Part shown: positions 1-9,859 of the stretch, piece by piece | Layout of the letters: every line of letters begins with the position of its first letter | Numbering within the stretch: position 1 is the first letter of the stretch | Notes under the pieces: model-generated | Seen by the model: only the letters and a program-made list of their open reading frames with translations | Told to the model about the DNA's origin: nothing | Database searches by the model: none | Source of the DNA: Marinobacterium litorale DSM 23545 | Lineage (GTDB): Bacteria > Pseudomonadota > Gammaproteobacteria > Pseudomonadales > Balneatricaceae | Direction: 5' to 3' | Assembly (NCBI RefSeq): GCF_000428985.1 | Contig: NZ_AUAZ01000008.1 | Location: forward strand, 62,001-126,000 | DNA: 64,000 nt | Translations under genes and position numbers: made by a program

Positions 1-2321
1 AGCTGAGAAAGCTGGCCCGCTCCGCCGATGAAATCTATCTCGCAACGGATTTGGACCGTGAGGGGGAGGCGATCGCCTGGCACCTGCGTGAATCGATTGG
101 TGGTGATGACAGTCGCTTTCGTCGCGTGGTGTTTAACGAAATTACCAAAAAGGCGATCAAGGATGCATTCGAAGAGCCGGGCACGCTCGACCTGAACCGG
201 GTTAACGCCCAGCAGGCACGCCGGTTTCTTGATCGGATCGTCGGTTACATGCTTTCGCCCTTGCTCTGGGAGAAAGTGGCCCGTGGGCTCTCGGCCGGTC
301 GCGTGCAATCCGTTGCGGTGCGTCTGATCGTAGAGCGTGAACGTGAAATCCGTGCATTTATTCCCGAGGAATACTGGGAGGTGCATGCCGACGCGCTGAC
401 TCCGGCTCAGGAAGCTCTGCGTCTCCAGGTGGTCAAGCAGGCCGGTGCAAACTTCCGTCCGAACGACGAAGCGCAGACCAAGGCGGCGCTGGCCCTGCTT
501 GAGAAGGCAAGCTACACGGTGGTGAGCCGGGAAGATCGGCCTACGAGCAGCAAGCCATCAGCACCCTTTATCACCTCTACGCTGCAGCAGGCGGCGAGTA
601 CGCGCCTAGGGTTTGGTGTTAAGAAAACCATGACACTGGCGCAGCGGTTGTATGAGGCCGGTTATATTACCTACATGCGAACCGACTCAACCAATCTCAG
701 TGCGGAAGCGGTGGAGTCCTGCCGCGACCATATCCTCTCGTCTTACGGCGAGGAATATCTGCCCAAGGACCCGGTTCGCTACTCCTCGAAAGAGGGCGCT
801 CAGGAAGCGCACGAGGCGATTCGTCCCTCCGATGTGACAATGGAGAGCCAGAACCTGGTCGGGATGGACCCGGATGCGGTACGCCTTTACGATCTGATTC
901 GACGCCAGTTTCTCGCCTGCCAGATGATGCCTGCGCGCTATCTGAGCACCCGTTTGCAGGTGGAGGCGGGGGATTTCGAGCTGACCACCAAAGGGCGTAT
1001 TTTGAAGTTTGACGGCTACACGCGAGTGCTGCCGAGCAAATCCAAGAACGATGAAGACCAGGTTCTGCCTGATGTGAACAAGGGTGATAGCCTGAATCTC
1101 AAGGCTCTGGACCCCAAACAGCATTTCACCAAGCCGGCGCCACGTTATTCCGAAGCGAGCCTGGTAAAAGAGCTTGAAAAACGCGGAATCGGGCGGCCTT
1201 CGACCTACGCATCAATTATCTCCACGATTCAGGATCGCGGTTATGTTGAGGTACAGGGGCGGCGTTTTTATGCCCGTAAAATGGGCGATATCGTCACCGA
1301 ACGTTTGAACGAAAACTTTTCCGACCTGATGGATTACAGCTTCACCGCACGGATGGAGGAGCAACTCGATGAAGTCGCCCAGGGCGATGTGGACTGGCAC
1401 AAGCTGCTGGATCGCTTCTATGCCGACTTTGTAGACAAGTTGGAGCAGGCGCAGAGCCCCGAAGACGGTATGCGTCCCAATACGCCCACCGAAACCGATA
1501 TCGACTGCCCCGAGTGTGGCCGCAAGATGATGATACGCACCGGCAGTACGGGCGTTTTTCTGGGTTGCTCCGGTTATAACCTGCCGCCTAAGGAGCGCTG
1601 TAAGGCGACCATTAACCTGATCCCGGGTGATGAAGTGGTCAGTGTCGATGGCGATGACGAGGAGGAGTCCCGAATTCTGCGCAGCAAACATCGTTGCCAG
1701 CTCTGCGAAGCGGCGATGGATTCTTACCTGGTGGATGCACAGCGTAAGTTGCACGTCTGTGGTAATAACCCGGATTGTCCGGGCTATGAAGTGGAGAAGG
1801 GTAGCTTCAAGATCAAAGGGTACGATGGCCCTGTGATCGAGTGCGACAAGTGCGGTTCCGAGATGCAGCTAAAAACCGGGCGTTTCGGCAAGTTCTTCGG
1901 CTGTACCAACAGCGAATGTAAGAATACCCGCAAACTGCTGAAAAATGGCGAAGTCGCACCGCCCAAGATCGACCCTGTACCCATGCCTGAATTGCAGTGT
2001 CAGAAAGTGGATGACACCTATGTGTTGCGTGATGGTGCCAGTGGCTTGTTCCTGGCTGCCAGTCAGTTTCCCAAGAATCGGGAAACCCGTGCACCTTTGG
2101 TCTCGGAGTTGATTCCGCATCGCGATGAGATTGATCCTAAATATCACTATCTCCTTGACGCACCTCAACAGGATGGAGAGGGTAATCCGGCGATCATACG
2201 CTACAGTCGCAAGACCAAAGAGCAGTACGTGATGTCCGAGGTGGAAGGAAAAGCCACCGGCTGGCGCGCCTATTTTGCCGACGGCAAATGGCGTGAGGAA
2301 CACGCGCGGAAAAAGAAGTGA
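1..2321 (+). CDS. topA: DNA topoisomerase I, 5'-truncated by window edge
   Basis: Type IA topoisomerase that relaxes negative supercoils by single-strand cleavage through a 5'-phosphotyrosine link. The reading frame is open from base 3, so the gene starts before the window and roughly the first 100 residues of the Toprim domain are missing. The Toprim acidic motif DLDREGEA is visible at once. The active-site tyrosine lies in [11 protein letters not shown] near base 670. Three four-cysteine zinc-ribbon units follow towards the C-terminus (CPEC...C, CQLC...C, CDKC...C), then a basic tail ending in KKK. This is the standard gammaproteobacterial TopA layout. The TTG at 51 is an internal leucine codon (DLDRE), not the start. 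A DUF6586 gene follows 16 bases downstream with its own good ribosome binding site. Confidence 0.97.
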   Translation, partial: LRKLARSADEIYLATDLDREGEAIAWHLRESIGGDDSRFRRVVFNEITKKAIKDAFEEPGTLDLNRVNAQQARRFLDRIVGYMLSPLLWEKVARGLSAGRVQSVAVRLIVEREREIRAFIPEEYWEVHADALTPAQEALRLQVVKQAGANFRPNDEAQTKAALALLEKASYTVVSREDRPTSSKPSAPFITSTLQQAASTRLGFGVKKTMTLAQRLYEAGYITYMRTDSTNLSAEAVESCRDHILSSYGEEYLPKDPVRYSSKEGAQEAHEAIRPSDVTMESQNLVGMDPDAVRLYDLIRRQFLACQMMPARYLSTRLQVEAGDFELTTKGRILKFDGYTRVLPSKSKNDEDQVLPDVNKGDSLNLKALDPKQHFTKPAPRYSEASLVKELEKRGIGRPSTYASIISTIQDRGYVEVQGRRFYARKMGDIVTERLNENFSDLMDYSFTARMEEQLDEVAQGDVDWHKLLDRFYADFVDKLEQAQSPEDGMRPNTPTETDIDCPECGRKMMIRTGSTGVFLGCSGYNLPPKERCKATINLIPGDEVVSVDGDDEEESRILRSKHRCQLCEAAMDSYLVDAQRKLHVCGNNPDCPGYEVEKGSFKIKGYDGPVIECDKCGSEMQLKTGRFGKFFGCTNSECKNTRKLLKNGEVAPPKIDPVPMPELQCQKVDDTYVLRDGASGLFLAASQFPKNRETRAPLVSELIPHRDEIDPKYHYLLDAPQQDGEGNPAIIRYSRKTKEQYVMSEVEGKATGWRAYFADGKWREEHARKKK

Positions 2322-2337
2322 GCCCGGGAGGGGCAGT

Positions 2338-2862
2338 ATGAGCGATATCTATCTGGCACGCACGAATCAGAAGCTTAGCTTCGTCCGGCTGCATCTCGAT
2401 GCCCTGTCCCAGGCGCACAACTCCAACAGCTGGAATAAGCATGGGCTGATAGAATCCTACAACGAGTCGGTGCTGTTTCATTTGAAAGGTGCGTTAGAGG
2501 CGTTCATCCGCGAGGTCGGCGAGCGGTATGACCTGGCGTTGGAAGCGATCCATACGCCAGTTGAGCTTCAGTCCCAGCTGGAGGCAACCGGTCAGGAATC
2601 GCCAGAACTCAATGAACTGGTGTTGCTTGCCGGCCAACCAAACGGATGGCTGGCTAAGCTGGAGCGTGCTTATGCGGCTTGTTGGCAAGCCAGCGACAAG
2701 CAGGCCGGGCCTCAGCAGGGTCAGAGTGTATCCGAAATTCACGTGGTGCAGATCAATCCGGACCACGCTCAGGATGCCGATTTGCTGGCCGAGTATCGCG
2801 ATTGGTTTGCCGAGCTTAACCGGCTGATTGAACGACTGCGTGCCGGGATGCAGGAGTGGTAG
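2338..2862 (+). CDS. DUF6586 family protein
   Basis: Protein of about 174 residues, probably cytosolic and helical, of unknown function. It begins MSDIYLARTNQKLSF and matches the DUF6586 family that sits between topA and sulA-lexA in Pseudomonas-type genomes; this assignment is from memory of the family and its synteny. The start at 2338 is preceded by GGGAGGGG at a suitable distance, and earlier in-frame starts would run into topA. No signal peptide, membrane segment or catalytic motif is visible. It is likely co-transcribed with topA. The gene is followed by a palindromic region and then by convergent sulA. Confidence 0.8.
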   Translation: MSDIYLARTNQKLSFVRLHLDALSQAHNSNSWNKHGLIESYNESVLFHLKGALEAFIREVGERYDLALEAIHTPVELQSQLEATGQESPELNELVLLAGQPNGWLAKLERAYAACWQASDKQAGPQQGQSVSEIHVVQINPDHAQDADLLAEYRDWFAELNRLIERLRAGMQEW

Positions 2863-2884
2863 CTATTCAGGGAGCGTTGTCGCA

Positions 2885-2934
2885 CCCGGATTGCACTTCG
2901 TCACATCCGGGCTGCGATCGATAATGTAGCCCGG
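2885..2934. repeat. REP-like palindromic element
   Basis: CCCGGAT (2885-2891) is the inverted complement of ATCCGGG (2905-2911). A second, overlapping arrangement pairs CCGGGCTGC (2907-2915) with GTAGCCCGG (2926-2934). The GTAGCCCGGAT-type head is typical of REP elements scattered between genes in gammaproteobacteria. It lies between convergent DUF6586 and sulA, where such elements commonly sit, and could also end transcription from both sides. Only one copy was noticed here. Confidence 0.5.
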
Positions 2935-2941
2935 TAACAGG

Positions 2942-3352
2942 CTAGCGTCCCCGCAATAAAATGCATTGCCCGGTGCTCTGGCTGGCGAGAGTGTATAAGC
3001 TTTCCAGTGCCCGGTCCTCGCCGGCGCGATGCCAGCAGATTACCGTTTCACAGGTGGTGCTTAGCATCGCGCGTGCCGTTAAATCCACCGCATCATGCTC
3101 TCGGTTCGGACGCAGAACCCAGACCTTCTCCAGATCGACCCCTGCGGCCTGCAGGGTTACGCGGTCCAGCTCGCCGGGCGGTGCCACCAGCGCAACCCAG
3201 TTCTGCCCACGGCTCAGGTGGGCGAGCATCGGTAACAACAGCGGAGTCAGAGGGGTCTCAGCACTGTGCTGAATGATCTCAGTAATCCCCCCTTGTGGCG
3301 TTCCGGTATTCTCCAGCGGACCTGCATTCATCGATTCTGCGGTGGAAAGCAT
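2942..3352 (-). CDS. sulA: SOS cell division inhibitor SulA
   Basis: Protein of 136 residues that resembles SulA, which binds FtsZ and blocks septation during DNA damage. The conserved core, LLPMLAHLSRGQNW followed by a VTLQAAGV...LEKVWVLRP segment, matches the RecA-like SulA fold. It is shorter than the E. coli protein (169 residues), in line with Pseudomonas-type SulA. The start at 3352 has AGAGG eight bases upstream. It lies 15 bases downstream of lexA on the same strand, so it is probably controlled by the LexA boxes upstream of lexA. No separate SOS box is visible directly before it. Confidence 0.85.
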   Translation of the reverse strand: MLSTAESMNAGPLENTGTPQGGITEIIQHSAETPLTPLLLPMLAHLSRGQNWVALVAPPGELDRVTLQAAGVDLEKVWVLRPNREHDAVDLTARAMLSTTCETVICWHRAGEDRALESLYTLASQSTGQCILLRGR

Positions 3353-3367
3353 GATGGTAGCCTCTAC

Positions 3368-3982
3368 TTACAAATCTGCTCTTTGTCGGATGACTCCAAC
3401 ACCGAGACCCTCTATCTGAAGTTCCTGTTCGGAGAGGTCAATTTCAATCGGCGAAAACTCTTCGTTTTCGGCAATCAGATACACCATGCTTCCTTCACGG
3501 TGAAAGCGTTTGACCGTGACATCATCGCCAATCCGGGCTACGACGATCTGGCCTTCGCGGGCTTCCGGCGTCTGGTGAACGGCAAGCAGGTCGCCGTCCA
3601 GTATGCCTATATTCTTCATGCTCATGCCGCGCACTCTGAGCAGGTAGTCCGCTTTGGGGTGAAAGAACTCCGAGCCAATCGTGCAGTATTCATCAATATG
3701 CTGCTGGGCAAGGATAGGTTCACCGGCAGCCACCTGACCGACGATCGGCAGCCCTGAAGGCGCGCTTTCCGGCTCTTCCGGTAGCCTGATACCCCGGGAT
3801 GTGCCGGGAATGATCTCAATGGCTCCCTTGCGGGCCAGAGCTTTCAGATGCTCTTCGGCTGCATTGGCTGAACGAAAGCCCAGTTCACGGGCTATATCGG
3901 CGCGGGTCGGCGGGTAGCCGGTGGCGTCGATATGGTTACGAATGCAGTCAAGTACTTCACTTTGTCGTTTTGTCAGTTTCAT
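3368..3982 (-). CDS. lexA: LexA repressor, SOS regulator
   Basis: LexA of 204 residues, the usual length. The N-terminal winged helix begins [14 protein letters not shown]. The self-cleavage site is Ala86-Gly87 in VGQVAAGEP, and the catalytic dyad is Ser121 (RGMSMKN) and Lys158 (VTVKRF). It represses SOS genes until RecA filaments trigger its autocleavage. It is first in an operon with sulA and divergent from dinG. Two LexA-type boxes lie just upstream, which fits autoregulation. All catalytic residues are present. Confidence 0.97.
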   Translation of the reverse strand: MKLTKRQSEVLDCIRNHIDATGYPPTRADIARELGFRSANAAEEHLKALARKGAIEIIPGTSRGIRLPEEPESAPSGLPIVGQVAAGEPILAQQHIDEYCTIGSEFFHPKADYLLRVRGMSMKNIGILDGDLLAVHQTPEAREGQIVVARIGDDVTVKRFHREGSMVYLIAENEEFSPIEIDLSEQELQIEGLGVGVIRQRADL

Positions 3983-3988
3983 GGCGGC

Positions 3989-4023
3989 ATGTCTATTTAT
4001 ACAGTATATGTAGTTTTATACAG
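3989..4023. promoter_or_regulatory. Tandem LexA boxes between lexA and dinG
   Basis: Read on the minus strand, two sites have the form CTGT-N8-ACAT: CTGTATAAATAGACAT (4004-3989) and CTGTATAAAACTACAT (4023-4008). Their centres are 19 bases apart. Each carries one perfect CTGT half-site and one ACAT half (consensus ACAG). Tandem boxes of this kind are known at lexA promoters. They lie only 7-41 bases before the lexA start codon, and about 50-80 bases upstream of a possible dinG -10 (TATGAT, 4072-4077), so control of dinG is less certain. Confidence 0.8.
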
Positions 4024-4106
4024 TATTCTTGGCCCGTCAAGCAAGCGCTGTTTAACACCTCGCTCTCTTGCTATGATGCGCGCCAATATCGGGCGGAGAG
4101 CGAGTT

Positions 4107-6224
4107 TTGTTGGAGTCGACACTCAAAGAGGGGATACAGGGGGCCTACAGTCAGTTTTTGAAAAGCCGAGGGTTAAAAGCCCGTCCGGCACAGAAGCTGA
4201 TGATCGCGCAGATTGCGCGTACGCTCGCGGGTATCGGTCTGGGAGAAAAGGGTGAAAGGCTCGGTGAGTCCCATGTGACCGCCGTTGAGGCAGGTACGGG
4301 GACCGGCAAAACGATTGCTTATCTGCTCGCGACCCTGCCTATTGCTCAGGCGCGCAAGAAAAAACTGGTTCTGTCCACCGCGACGGTGTCGCTGCAGGAG
4401 CAATTAGTCAATAAAGACCTGCCTGAAGTCGTTAAACACGCCCAGCTGCCGGTGCGCTATCAACTGGCGAAAGGCCGGGGGCGCTACCTCTGTGTCAATA
4501 AGATTGAACAGCGTATGGAGCGCCAGGGCGAGCTTGGCCAGATGGCGCTGTACGAGGATGAGGTTGCAGAAGTAATCGATCCGCGAACGCTGGATCTCTA
4601 CCGGACCCTGATCGATAAGTTCGCCTCCGGACGCTGGGATGGCGACCGAGACAATCTGGCGGAACCGCTGGATGATGAGGTCTGGCGGCCTTTGACCAGT
4701 GATCATATGCAATGCAGTAATCGACGCTGCCTGAATTTTTCCAGCTGTCCGTTTTATCGGGCCCGGGAGCAGCTGGAGTCGGTTGATCTTGTTGTTGCCA
4801 ACCATGATCTGGTGCTGGCGGATCTTGCGCTGGGCGGGGGAGCGATCCTGCCGGAGCCCGGCGATACGATCTACGTATTTGATGAAGGACATCATCTCGC
4901 CGATAAGGCCAACGGTCATTTTGCGTTCGCCATGCGTTTGGGTAGCAGTCAGAAGATGGCGGCGGGCTTGACCAAGCGCCTGAACGGCTTGTTGGATGAC
5001 GCGGCGGGCGCATTGGTTCTCAAGGATCCTGTCGAGCGGATGGCCGGTCCCATTCGCGACTTGGAGTTGATACTGGAGCAGCTGGGTCCGGCAGTCGAGG
5101 GGCTGATGAGCGGCGATTCGCCGCCTGAGCGTTTGCGTTTTCCCGGCGGTCGGGTGCCGGAGGTGTTGATCCCGCTGTGTCTCGACCTGACCCGGGCCTG
5201 CGAACGGTTGCAGATGCAGCTGGAACAGCTGGTTGCGGTGTTACGCGAAGCGATGGAAGGTGAACAGTCCGAGATCGAACGAGCCGTAGCCGAGCGCTGG
5301 TATCCACAGATAGGATCGCTGTGGGGGCGTGTGCAGCAGATGAGTTGGCTGGCGCGCAGCTATGCCACCCCAGATGAGGAGGGCCGCAGTCCGACTGCGC
5401 GCTGGATCAATCGCATCGAGCTTGACCTGTCGCGTGACCTGGAACTGCGCAGTACACCGGTATCGGCGGCGGATACGCTGCGTGAGCACCTCTGGGAGGT
5501 CTGCTTCGGTGCAGTGGTCACTTCCGCAACGCTGACCGCCCTGGGCCGATTCGATCAGCTGCTCGAACAGCTGGGGCTGCCTGCTGAAACCGCCTGTGTC
5601 CGCCTGGAAAGCCCTTTTGATCACTATAACCATGGGGTGCTGGCTGTTCCGGCCATGCGCACCGATCCCAGCGATCCTCAGTCTCATACTGAAGAGGTCG
5701 CCGACTATCTGGCGCAGAATCTGCCCGCTATGGAGGCGGTGCTGGTACTCTTTACGAGTTGGCGTCAGATGCTGGCAACTCTTGAACGCCAGACTGAATC
5801 CATTAAGAATAGTGTGCTGGCCCAGGGGGCTTACAGTCGCCAGGAGATATTGAAGCGTCACCGGGCACGGATTGATGCCGGGGAGCGCAGTATTATTTTC
5901 GGTCTGGCCTCCTTTGCCGAAGGGGTGGACTTGCCCGGTGGCTACCTGACCGACGTGGTGATCACCAAGTTGCCATTCAGTGTACCTGACGATCCGGTGG
6001 ACGCCACGATGGCGGAGTGGATTGAGCAGCGCGGCGGCAATGCATTTTCCGACTGGGCGGTACCGGCGGCATCAATGCGGCTGACACAGGCGGTGGGTAG
6101 ACTGCTGCGTACAGAACAGGACTCGGGGCAGGTCACCTTGCTTGATCGACGGGTCGTAACCCGGCGCTACGGGCGGCAATTGCTGGATGCGCTGCCGCCG
6201 TTTCGGCGTCAGATCGCTAGCTGA
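4107..6224 (+). CDS. dinG: ATP-dependent DNA helicase DinG (Fe-S, XPD-like)
   Basis: Helicase of about 705 residues (E. coli DinG 716) that unwinds 5'-tailed duplexes, R-loops and G-quadruplexes. Walker A is GTGTGKT (63-69). Four iron-sulphur cysteines lie at about 129, 203, 208 and 214 (RYLCV; QCSNRRC...C). The DEGH Walker B motif is near base 4880, and the C-terminal helicase motif reads QAVGRLLRTEQD. The start is a TTG at 4107 (or the next TTG at 4110), with GGAG about eight bases upstream. It is divergent from lexA, which carries LexA boxes; E. coli dinG is itself LexA-regulated, so SOS control is plausible. Both the length and the motif set favour DinG over YoaA. Confidence 0.93.
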   Translation: MLESTLKEGIQGAYSQFLKSRGLKARPAQKLMIAQIARTLAGIGLGEKGERLGESHVTAVEAGTGTGKTIAYLLATLPIAQARKKKLVLSTATVSLQEQLVNKDLPEVVKHAQLPVRYQLAKGRGRYLCVNKIEQRMERQGELGQMALYEDEVAEVIDPRTLDLYRTLIDKFASGRWDGDRDNLAEPLDDEVWRPLTSDHMQCSNRRCLNFSSCPFYRAREQLESVDLVVANHDLVLADLALGGGAILPEPGDTIYVFDEGHHLADKANGHFAFAMRLGSSQKMAAGLTKRLNGLLDDAAGALVLKDPVERMAGPIRDLELILEQLGPAVEGLMSGDSPPERLRFPGGRVPEVLIPLCLDLTRACERLQMQLEQLVAVLREAMEGEQSEIERAVAERWYPQIGSLWGRVQQMSWLARSYATPDEEGRSPTARWINRIELDLSRDLELRSTPVSAADTLREHLWEVCFGAVVTSATLTALGRFDQLLEQLGLPAETACVRLESPFDHYNHGVLAVPAMRTDPSDPQSHTEEVADYLAQNLPAMEAVLVLFTSWRQMLATLERQTESIKNSVLAQGAYSRQEILKRHRARIDAGERSIIFGLASFAEGVDLPGGYLTDVVITKLPFSVPDDPVDATMAEWIEQRGGNAFSDWAVPAASMRLTQAVGRLLRTEQDSGQVTLLDRRVVTRRYGRQLLDALPPFRRQIAS

Positions 6225-6253
6225 ACGTTTAGATAATTCAAAAGGTTAATCAG

Positions 6254-8032
6254 TTGAGTACAGAAGAGAACGCCAAGGCTACAGACACACAGCAGTCCGA
6301 TCAGAATCGTAAACCACGCCGTCGCCGCCGTTCACGCCGGCCGCGCAACGATGCGCCCAAGCGTTGGACGCCGGCTCAGTTTCAGGTGCCGGTGGTGGAG
6401 GGTAAGAAGCGTTTCCACGATTTTAATCTGCCGGACGTGCTGATGCATGCCATCGCTGACCAAGGGTTTGAGTACTGTACTCCGATTCAGGCGGAAACCA
6501 TCGAGCCTGCGCTGGCCGGTAAGGATATTATCGGCAAGGCGCAGACCGGGACTGGAAAAACCGCAGCCTTCCTGGTCGGTATTATTACCGACCTGCTCGA
6601 CTTCCCGCTCGAGGGTGAGCGTAAACTGGCGGAGCCGCGTGCTTTGATCATCGCGCCAACCCGTGAATTGGCAATGCAGATCGCCTCCGATGCGGAAAAC
6701 CTGTCTCGCTTTGCACGGTTGAACGTGGTTACGCTGGTTGGCGGCATGGACTACGACCGTCAGCGCAAGGAGCTGGCACGGGGGCCGGTCGATATTCTGG
6801 TGGCAACGCCGGGGCGCTTGATCGACTTTGTACGCGGTAAAGAGGTCGACCTCTTCCATGTTGAGGTGTTGGTGCTTGATGAAGCGGATCGCATGCTGAG
6901 CATGGGCTTCATCCCTGATGTTCGTACGATTATCCGCCAGACGCCGCGCAAGGGGCCGGAACGCCAGACGCTGCTGTACAGTGCCACCTTTACCGAGGAT
7001 ATCCTGCGTCTGGCCGAGCAGTGGACCGTGGATCCGGTGCGCATCGAGATTGAGTCCGAACACAAGACCACTGATAACGTGGCGCAAAAGGTCTTCCTCG
7101 TTTCCAGTAACGAAAAATACAACCTGCTGCGAAACTACCTGCGCGTTAACAATATTGATCGGGCGATCGTGTTCTGTAACCGCCGTCATGAGACACGTTC
7201 GCTGGCCGAGCGCCTGCGCAAGGATGGTATGCGTGCCGCACTGATGTCGGGCGAGATTCCGCAGAACAAGCGTGTAAAAACGCTGGAGGATTTCCGCAGC
7301 GGTAAGATACAGGTGCTGGTGGCGACAGATGTGGCCGGGCGAGGCATCCATATCGATGGCGTGACCCATGTTATCAACTACCAGCTGCCGGATGATCCGG
7401 ACGATTATGTCCACCGCATCGGCCGTACCGGGCGCGCCGGAGCAACCGGCACCTCGATCTGTTTTGCCTGTGAAAATGACTCCTTCATGATACCGCAGGT
7501 CGAGGAGGAGACGGGCGTCAAACTGGAGTGTATTCATCCCGATGCGGAGCTGCTGGTTGAGCCAGACGCTGCCAACGATTCTTCAGCCAAGGATAGCCCG
7601 GATGCGGCGGAATACGGCGATAGTGCTTCAGAAGTACAGGGTTCAGATGTCGATAATGCCGACTCCACAGAATCGGTCACCGATGCGCCTGCCGAGAACG
7701 TGGCAGCACAGAGTGGCGAAGAGTCTCCGGTCAGTGAAGCCCCGGCCAAACAGGTAAACGTTGAATCCGCAGATCAAACCGATACCGAGAGCACGACGGG
7801 CGAAAGCGCTGAGGCGTCCGCGCCTGAGGCCGGTGCCGAGCCGGTAGCAGAGCCGGTTGACTCTCAGGCGACAGCAGAAACGTCTGACGAAGCAGCCGTC
7901 GAGCAGCAGGACGAGGAACCGACTGATAAGGCTGCTCCGGATGATCAGCAGGCGGTTGAATCAGATTCCGATCATGCACCGAAGGAGCGGATCGCACAGT
8001 CGCAGGACGCGCCTGCCGGCCGTCCGGAGTGA
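6254..8032 (+). CDS. rhlB: DEAD-box RNA helicase, RhlB-like, with long acidic tail
   Basis: DEAD-box ATP-dependent RNA helicase of 592 residues. Motifs appear in order: Q motif (CTPIQAE), [23 protein letters not shown] (VLDEADRM), SAT, and the C-terminal HRIGRTGR. A basic stretch of Arg and Lys comes before the core, and the core most resembles RhlB, the RNase E degradosome helicase. After about residue 430 there is a 160-residue low-complexity tail rich in Glu, Asp, Ala and Ser, which E. coli RhlB (421 residues) lacks. The start is TTG at 6254 with AAAGG eight bases before it. The RhlB assignment rather than a sister RhlE or SrmB type is moderately sure. Confidence 0.85.
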   Translation: MSTEENAKATDTQQSDQNRKPRRRRRSRRPRNDAPKRWTPAQFQVPVVEGKKRFHDFNLPDVLMHAIADQGFEYCTPIQAETIEPALAGKDIIGKAQTGTGKTAAFLVGIITDLLDFPLEGERKLAEPRALIIAPTRELAMQIASDAENLSRFARLNVVTLVGGMDYDRQRKELARGPVDILVATPGRLIDFVRGKEVDLFHVEVLVLDEADRMLSMGFIPDVRTIIRQTPRKGPERQTLLYSATFTEDILRLAEQWTVDPVRIEIESEHKTTDNVAQKVFLVSSNEKYNLLRNYLRVNNIDRAIVFCNRRHETRSLAERLRKDGMRAALMSGEIPQNKRVKTLEDFRSGKIQVLVATDVAGRGIHIDGVTHVINYQLPDDPDDYVHRIGRTGRAGATGTSICFACENDSFMIPQVEEETGVKLECIHPDAELLVEPDAANDSSAKDSPDAAEYGDSASEVQGSDVDNADSTESVTDAPAENVAAQSGEESPVSEAPAKQVNVESADQTDTESTTGESAEASAPEAGAEPVAEPVDSQATAETSDEAAVEQQDEEPTDKAAPDDQQAVESDSDHAPKERIAQSQDAPAGRPE

Positions 8033-8045
8033 CGGGGGGATAGAG

Positions 8046-8249
8046 TTGGATAAACATCGCACGCGTCGCATCAGTAATCTGCTGGCGATTATTATCAGTG
8101 CCTTCTTTGCGGCTGTGGGTGTGGCCGGCTTCCAGCGCACGGGCGATATGCGCCAGCTTCTCTTGTTCATCGCGCTGGCGGCAGTGGCGTTTGGTATTGT
8201 CAAACTGGCCTTTTTCGGTATCAACCGGCTGCTCGACAAGATCGAGTAG
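8046..8249 (+). CDS. Small two-helix membrane protein, unknown
   Basis: Protein of 67 residues. It has a short basic N-terminus (DKHRTRR), a hydrophobic stretch (ISNLLAIIISAFFAAVGVAG), a short polar loop, and a second hydrophobic stretch ending in LLDKIE. It is probably an inner-membrane hairpin of unknown function. The start is a TTG at 8046, five bases after GGGGGGA. It sits 13 bases after the helicase stop and 27 bases before gpsA, so it is likely part of that transcript. I do not recognise the family. Confidence 0.65.
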   Translation: MDKHRTRRISNLLAIIISAFFAAVGVAGFQRTGDMRQLLLFIALAAVAFGIVKLAFFGINRLLDKIE

Positions 8250-8276
8250 CCGGGTTGCACCTAATTGGAGGGAATC

Positions 8277-9299
8277 ATGACCCATTCGACGCCGGTGGCG
8301 GTACTTGGCGGAGGTAGCTTCGGAACTGTGATCGCCAATATGGTGGCGGAAAAAGGGCTGGAGGTCCGGCTTTGGATGCGTAATGCCGAGGCCGCTCGGA
8401 CGATTAACGCTGATCGTGAGAATAAGCGCTATGTGCCGGGTTATCATCTGGCGCCTACATTGACCGCTACCGCCGATCTGGCGGAGGCGTTGGCGGATGT
8501 CTCGATTGTCTTTGTGTCGGTGCCCAGTAGTGCGGTGAGATCCGTGGTCGAGCAGGCTCGGCCTTACCTGCACGAAAAGCAGATGGTGGTCAGCACCACG
8601 AAGGGGATTGAAGCCGGCACGTTCAGCTTGATGAGCGAGATTATTCGCGGTCTGCTGCCGGAGCTGCGCGTTGGTGTACTCAGTGGCCCCAACCTGGCCA
8701 AGGAGGTGGCGCGTCGCGAGTTGACCGGTACCGTTATTGCCAGTCCGGATGAGGCGCTGCGGGAGCGGATTCAGGGCCTGTTGCACAGCGCCTATTTTCG
8801 CGTATACGCCAGCAGCGATACCTTCGGTGTTGAGCTTGGCGGCACGCTGAAGAACATCTATGCCATTGCAGCCGGGCTTAGCGCTGCATTTGGCATGGGT
8901 GAAAATACCAAAAGCATGTTGTTAACCCGCAGTCTGGCCGAGATGAGCCGTTTTGCCGTTAGCATGGGCGCCAATCCGCTGACCTTCCTGGGTTTGGCCG
9001 GGGTCGGAGATTTGATTGTGACCTGTACGTCACCCTTGAGCCGAAATTACCGCGTTGGTTATGCGTTGGGTGAAGGGCGTACTCTGGCGCAGGCAGTTGA
9101 AGCGCTGGGCGAGGTCGCCGAAGGGGTCAATACCTTGAAACTGGTGCGTGAAAAAGCCGAGGAGATGGGAGTTTACATGCCCCTGGTTGCCGGTCTCTAT
9201 GAGGTGGTTTTCAACAATGCGCCGGTCGAGGAGGTAGCGCGTCGTATGATGCTCAATGAGCAGGCGAGCGACGTGGAATTTGTGTTACCTCGGGATTGA
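8277..9299 (+). CDS. gpsA: Glycerol-3-phosphate dehydrogenase [NAD(P)+]
   Basis: Enzyme of 340 residues that reduces dihydroxyacetone phosphate to sn-glycerol 3-phosphate for phospholipid synthesis. The N-terminal Rossmann motif is VAVLGGGSFGTVIA. The family signature STTKGIE, and GVELGGTLKNIYAIAAG carrying the catalytic lysine, are both present. The start at 8277 is preceded by GGAGGG with four bases between. sixA begins four bases after the stop, the same gpsA-sixA pairing seen in pseudomonads. Confidence 0.97.
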   Translation: MTHSTPVAVLGGGSFGTVIANMVAEKGLEVRLWMRNAEAARTINADRENKRYVPGYHLAPTLTATADLAEALADVSIVFVSVPSSAVRSVVEQARPYLHEKQMVVSTTKGIEAGTFSLMSEIIRGLLPELRVGVLSGPNLAKEVARRELTGTVIASPDEALRERIQGLLHSAYFRVYASSDTFGVELGGTLKNIYAIAAGLSAAFGMGENTKSMLLTRSLAEMSRFAVSMGANPLTFLGLAGVGDLIVTCTSPLSRNYRVGYALGEGRTLAQAVEALGEVAEGVNTLKLVREKAEEMGVYMPLVAGLYEVVFNNAPVEEVARRMMLNEQASDVEFVLPRD

Positions 9300-9303
9300 A
9301 CGC

Positions 9304-9762
9304 ATGCAGGTGTTGGTGATGCGTCATGCGCCTGCTCAGCCGGGTGCTGATGATGATCCGCAGCGCATGTTGCTGGAGCGCTCCCGGACGCGTTTACAGC
9401 AGGTTTCAATAGAATTTGAGGCCAGGCTGTCCTCGGTTACCTATGTCGTTAGCAGCCCCTGGCGTCGGGCCCGTGACACGGCTGAGCTGCTGCGGCCGTT
9501 TACTCAGGCGGCCGCTGTTGAAACCACCGACTTGCTGCTGCCCGGCGGTGGTATTGATCCCCTTATGGCCCTGCTTGAATCTTATTTCGATCACTCTGTG
9601 CTTCTGGTTGGGCATCAGCCGTTAATCGGGCGCTTTATTTCTCAGCTCCTGGATGGACCATCCGCCGTCGCTTTGTCGCCTTCGCCCGGTGAAGCGGCGG
9701 ACCTGGAGCTGGAGTGGCCCGCCGCCGGTCTCGCCCGGCTGCGACGTTGGTATCAAATTTAG
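9304..9762 (+). CDS. sixA: Phosphohistidine phosphatase SixA
   Basis: Histidine-phosphatase-superfamily protein of 152 residues, the normal SixA size. The phospho-acceptor motif is RHAPA at the N-terminus (usually RHGEA), followed by SSPWRRARDTAE and the second catalytic histidine in GHQPLIGRF. SixA dephosphorylates phosphohistidine in HPt domains or the nitrogen PTS. It sits four bases after gpsA, with ATG at 9304. About 100 bases follow before the next gene, and I see no clear terminator there. Confidence 0.88.
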   Translation: MQVLVMRHAPAQPGADDDPQRMLLERSRTRLQQVSIEFEARLSSVTYVVSSPWRRARDTAELLRPFTQAAAVETTDLLLPGGGIDPLMALLESYFDHSVLLVGHQPLIGRFISQLLDGPSAVALSPSPGEAADLELEWPAAGLARLRRWYQI

Positions 9763-9859
9763 CCATTTTCCGTCATTCTGAGTGAGTCGCGATTCGTTAC
9801 TTGCTCACGCGCGCTGTGTGCGAAGCCGGGCGGGATGTCGTGAACTTTAAGGAATAACA

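Noticed and set aside
7731-8786. A 351-codon minus-strand frame across the helicase tail and gpsA
   Set aside because: It spans three well-supported genes on the other strand and matches no family.
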